Part shown: positions 61,162 to 64,000 of the stretch, piece after piece | Position numbering within the stretch: position 1 is the first letter of the stretch | How the letters are laid out: each line of letters opens with the position of its first letter | DNA from: Streptacidiphilus melanogenes | GTDB taxonomy: Bacteria > Actinomycetota > Actinomycetes > Streptomycetales > Streptomycetaceae | Direction: 5' to 3' | NCBI RefSeq assembly: GCF_000787835.1 | Contig: NZ_BBPP01000025.1 | Span: 23,692-87,691, forward strand | Length of the DNA: 64,000 nt | Notes under the pieces: generated by a model | The model's input: the letters and a program-made list of their open reading frames with translations, nothing else | What the model was told of the DNA's origin: nothing | Databases searched by the model: none | Position numbers and translations under genes: made by a program

Positions 61162-61218
61162 CGGATGCTGCCTTCCTGCGGGCGGATCAGTTGCGGGTCG
61201 CTTGGGTGGTGGTTCGGG

Positions 61219-64000
61219 TCAACGGCGGTTGTCGCGGAGCCTGCCGACCCGCTCGCGGTCGAACCGCAGCTCCATGCGCAGCAGCCGGGTCAGCGGTCCG
61301 ATCAGACGGTGGGTCAGCTCGTCGACCTGACCCTCCTTGAGCATGCGGGCGTCGAACGCCTCGGTGATCTGCTCGGCGTCGTACCGGGCCGAGGTGGGCG
61401 CGAGCGGCGAGGGCACGGGCGGCGAGGGCACGGGCGGCGGCGCGTCACCGGCCGGACTGCGGGTGGCGGTCGCCGTCACGGGGCTCACCCGAGGCTCGGC
61501 TGGACGGGGCGGGGAGAGCAGCGAGGGCATGGTGTTCCGCGAGGTCCGCGCCGGTGGCGCCTGCGGAGCTCGCTGCAGGGACACCGGCCGGACGGGCGTG
61601 ACGGGCGAGGGCAGGCTGGGCGCGGACACCACGGGCGGCACGGCGAAGGCCTGCGGCGCCAGCGGCACCGGCCGGACGCGCGCGGGCGTGACGCGCGCGG
61701 GCGTGACGAGCGCGGGCGTGACGAGCGCGGAGGTGACGGGCGCGGAGGTGACGGGCGCGGAGGCGGCACGCTGCACCGCGGTCGCCGCCGCCACCGCCAC
61801 CGCCACCGCCGATCCAGCCCCGTGGAGGCGCTGCGGAGACGCCGCGCGCACGTCGCGGGGTGCGGCGTCGGCCGCCGCGGCCACCGGCGCGGCGCGGAGC
61901 GGCACCGCCTGCGGCGCGTCCAACCGCTGTACGGCGGTGACGGACCCGGGCGAACCCGCCCGCCGGGTGACGGCACGTGCCGGAGCCAACGGCCGCACGA
62001 CAGGCGGAGCGACCGGCTCGGCGGCCGCCCCCGAGGGACGCGGCGCCACGGGCGTGGCCGCAGGCGTGGGAGGCACCGGCCGGGCGACGGCCTCGCGGGA
62101 AACCCCCTCTGCCGCCACCGACGCCGACCTCTGGACGGGCACCGGACGCGAAGGGCCGGACAGGACAGGCCCGGGACCGCTCTCGACCATTGGTGCGGAG
62201 GAGGACGTCAACGGCACGGCCGACACCGCAGGCGGCACTCCCCCGGTCCCGCCACCGGGGGTGCCGTCCTCCGCTCGCGCCACGGGGGCGTCAGAGGTCA
62301 GCCGCTGCACCGGAAGCGCGCGCGACGTACTCTCACTCCCCGAGACCGCCACGGGGAAACCACTGCTCGGGCCAGAAGGAGTGGCCGGACGTGCCGGTGC
62401 CGAGCGTGGTGCCCGGGCACGGCCGAGCGACGTGGTGCCGGACGGCGGCGCCGTCATCGGCGCCCCGAGCAGCGAACGCCGCCGCTGTACGGGTGGCGGC
62501 GCGGGCACGGCGGAGCCGACATCAGTCGGACCGGGCGGCTGAGCGTCACCCCGGCTGGGCTCCCCGAGCCCCCCTCCCCGGCGCGGTGCGGAGACCGGAC
62601 CAGCAGCGGGCGGCGACGCGGGCGAAGTCGTCGCCTCGCTCCTCACGGATGCGAAGTCCTTTGCGATGACGATGGTTTCGGGTTCCGGGCTGACACCGCC
62701 CGAGTTCACGCTTGAACGCTGAACGGGCGCGGGCGTCCCGCCGAGCGGCCGGGGGAGCTCGGCTGCCGTCTGCGGGATCGCGGCCGGGTCGGGCGTGGCC
62801 GGAGGACGAGAGACGGGCTGCGGCCCCGGGGCGACCGGTCCCCGCACAGCACGCTGCGCCGCCGTGGCTGGAGCCGCGGCGCCGGAGGCCGGACGCGGGG
62901 CCTCTGTCGTGGTCCGCTGCACCGAAGGTGCGGGCCTGGGCGTCGGCGACGCCGGTGGCGTCGACCGCCCTGCCGGACGCTCCCCCGCCTCGAACGAAGC
63001 CGCTATGCCGTCCGCTTCTGCACTGACGGAGCGCTGGACCGGTGCCGGTTCGGCACTCGCCGACGCGCCGGCGGGCGGCGCGCTCATGACGCCGTCGCTT
63101 CCGGCGGGCTCCACGGACTGGAGCGGCGCGACCGGGGCGGGTGTGCTCGCGTCCGAGCCCCCGGAGCGCGGAGCGGACGCGGGCGCAGCGACGGGTCGAG
63201 GACGTGACGGCGCGGCCGTGGAGCGCTGGACCGGAGCAGCGGGCGCAGTGGGGGGTGTGGCTCCTGACGAATCCGACCTCGTCTCCCCGGCGCTCGGGCC
63301 CTGGACCGGACCAGCCGGGGCAGCGGAGGACGGCGCCGGAGCGCCGACTCCTTGCATCCTCCCCGCCGCCGCGACGGAGTCAGGACGCACCGGCAGGCCG
63401 GGCGATGTCGTGTCGGAGGACTGCGGGCCGGCCGGTCCGGCGCTCGCCCGCGGAGCAGCAGCAGCGGACCCGGCGGACACAGGCGGGCCGTCAGATCCCG
63501 GACGGGTCACGCGCTGGATCGGTGCGGCCGAGGCCGTCGGCCGGTTCGGGGTGGCCCGGTTCGGCGCGGGTCGGTTCAGTGCAGGCTCGCACGAGGCGGC
63601 CCCGCGCGGGTGCGGTGCCTGCCCATGCGCCGCAGGCGCGGGCGCGGCAGCAGCCGTCGGTCCCTGCGGCGCAGGCGCGGTGGCCTGCGTCGAGCCCTGC
63701 GGCGCAGGCGCGGTGGTGGCCCTCGACCGGGGCGGCGCGGACGCCGGCGGGGCCGAACCCTGGGGCGCGGACGCCGACGCGGCGGCCGCCGTGGATCCCT
63801 GCGGCGCAGGCGCGGTGGCCTGCGTCAAGCCCTGCGGCACAGGTGCGGCAGCGGCCGTCGAGCCCTGCGGCACAGGTGCGGCAGCGGCCGTCGAGCCCTG
63901 CGGCGCAGGCGCGGTGGTGGCCCTCGACCGGGGCAGCGTGGACGCCGGCGGGGCCGAACGCTGGGGCGCGGACGCCGGCGGGGCCGAACCCCGGGGCGCG
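61219..64000 (-). CDS. Very large Pro/Ala/Thr-rich CIS-linked protein with repeated V-Q-R motifs (5' end beyond window)
   Basis: The frame is open from the right edge to a stop at 61219, giving 926 visible residues. Almost all of it is Ala, Pro, Ser, Gly, Thr and Arg. A short [VIL]-Q-R motif, often P-V-Q-R-S, occurs 11 times between about 40 and 100 residues apart. Near the edge an 11-residue P-Q-G-S-T-A type repeat is tandem. Only the last 60 residues look folded and helical (AEQITEAFDARMLKEG, then ELTHRLIGPLTRLLRMELRF). It lies 57 bp upstream of the tube-type gene. It may be a scaffold, tether, tape-like protein or carrier of effectors; unknown. Confidence 0.7.
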   Translation of the reverse strand, partial: APRGSAPPASAPQRSAPPASTLPRSRATTAPAPQGSTAAAAPVPQGSTAAAAPVPQGLTQATAPAPQGSTAAAASASAPQGSAPPASAPPRSRATTAPAPQGSTQATAPAPQGPTAAAAPAPAAHGQAPHPRGAASCEPALNRPAPNRATPNRPTASAAPIQRVTRPGSDGPPVSAGSAAAAPRASAGPAGPQSSDTTSPGLPVRPDSVAAAGRMQGVGAPAPSSAAPAGPVQGPSAGETRSDSSGATPPTAPAAPVQRSTAAPSRPRPVAAPASAPRSGGSDASTPAPVAPLQSVEPAGSDGVMSAPPAGASASAEPAPVQRSVSAEADGIAASFEAGERPAGRSTPPASPTPRPAPSVQRTTTEAPRPASGAAAPATAAQRAVRGPVAPGPQPVSRPPATPDPAAIPQTAAELPRPLGGTPAPVQRSSVNSGGVSPEPETIVIAKDFASVRSEATTSPASPPAAGPVSAPRRGGGLGEPSRGDAQPPGPTDVGSAVPAPPPVQRRRSLLGAPMTAPPSGTTSLGRARAPRSAPARPATPSGPSSGFPVAVSGSESTSRALPVQRLTSDAPVARAEDGTPGGGTGGVPPAVSAVPLTSSSAPMVESGPGPVLSGPSRPVPVQRSASVAAEGVSREAVARPVPPTPAATPVAPRPSGAAAEPVAPPVVRPLAPARAVTRRAGSPGSVTAVQRLDAPQAVPLRAAPVAAAADAAPRDVRAASPQRLHGAGSAVAVAVAAATAVQRAASAPVTSAPVTSALVTPALVTPARVTPARVRPVPLAPQAFAVPPVVSAPSLPSPVTPVRPVSLQRAPQAPPARTSRNTMPSLLSPPRPAEPRVSPVTATATRSPAGDAPPPVPSPPVPSPLAPTSARYDAEQITEAFDARMLKEGQVDELTHRLIGPLTRLLRMELRFDRERVGRLRDNRR
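63600..64000. repeat. Tandem low-complexity repeats at the window edge
   Basis: In-frame repeats within the large V-Q-R protein. Two exact 33-bp copies of an A-P-V-P-Q-G-S-T-A-A-A unit lie near 63829-63894, with diverged units on both sides. A longer block around 63714-63774 recurs around 63911-63970. Such DNA is prone to copy-number change and to assembly collapse. Confidence 0.75.

Noticed and set aside
61701..61780. CRISPR-like array in the repeated ACGGGCGCGGAGGTG and similar runs
   Set aside because: Repeats are in frame, lack spacers of even size and encode low-complexity protein; no cas genes.
60052..62715. 887-codon plus-strand frame in the CIS region
   Set aside because: Shadow of LysM, tube and V-Q-R genes; no ribosome site and no domain. 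The minus-strand genes form a coherent operon.
53495..64000. Type VI secretion system or intact prophage
   Set aside because: LysM hub, gp25/gpJ/gpI with a plain spike fit a CIS. No TssJLM-type membrane genes, capsid, terminase or integrase are seen in the window.

Overview
The window is very GC-rich actinomycete DNA, with G or C at nearly every third codon position and compact operons. It looks like a Streptomyces or close relative (Kitasatospora, Streptacidiphilus). Typical marks are a Tat-exported EfeB, a secreted GH13/CBM20 amylase, an ECF42-type sigma factor with its DGPF partner, many GTG starts, two probable leaderless starts, and a cytoplasmic-type contractile injection system (CIS). 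I see no tRNA, rRNA, CRISPR array, insertion sequence or integrase.

Region by region. 1-2515: end of an efeUOB-type iron uptake operon. 2516-14480: a patchwork of single genes and small operons (rhomboid protease, DinB, ABM and TenA-like proteins, a PadR-methyltransferase fusion, Nudix, AEC transporter, AraC regulator divergent from a sterol desaturase-like enzyme, hydrolase, a decayed methyltransferase, MFS transporter, SnoaL-like protein, PadR). 14569-17352: a frameshifted C39-like peptidase gene and the cyanate locus cynT-cynS with divergent cynR. 17365-28161: DinB, secreted alpha-amylase, a DUF3533 membrane protein, two luciferase-like monooxygenases, a DsbA-like oxidoreductase, ferritin-like protein, AraC/VOC pair and an arylamine N-acetyltransferase, with gene relics in the gaps. 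28355-32171: membrane protein, DGPF protein plus ECF42 sigma factor, an SDR relic and an exported protein.

32251-42854: one leftward sugar block. A LacI-family repressor (probable AraR) is followed by araB-araD-araA, then binding protein, ATPase and permease of an ABC importer, and finally an MFS sugar porter with its own promoter and operator. Ribulokinase, ribulose-5-phosphate 4-epimerase and arabinose isomerase make the complete route from L-arabinose to D-xylulose 5-phosphate. Three LacI-type operators can be seen.

43028-52258: an energy and ion group (DUF1269 protein, PPK2 polyphosphate kinase, P-type ATPase, SulP transporter, lipid-kinase-like protein, membrane proteins). 52651-53481: alpha/beta hydrolase.

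53495-64000 (leftward, running off the right edge): the baseplate half of a phage-tail-like CIS. In transcription order it encodes a very large Pro/Ala-rich protein with recurring V-Q-R motifs, a tube-type protein, a LysM baseplate protein, a VgrG-like spike, gp25, gpJ and gpI proteins, and last a zinc-ribbon/transmembrane/discoidin-like protein. Starts and stops overlap or abut along most of the chain. Sheath, main tube and AAA ATPase genes are not in the window and should lie beyond 64000. The repeat protein and the membrane protein at the two ends of this block are the least explained and most interesting genes here.

Several gaps hold gene relics (about 11163, 25570, 26742, 31400) and there is one apparent frameshift (15090). 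Either decay is active here or the assembly contains small errors.
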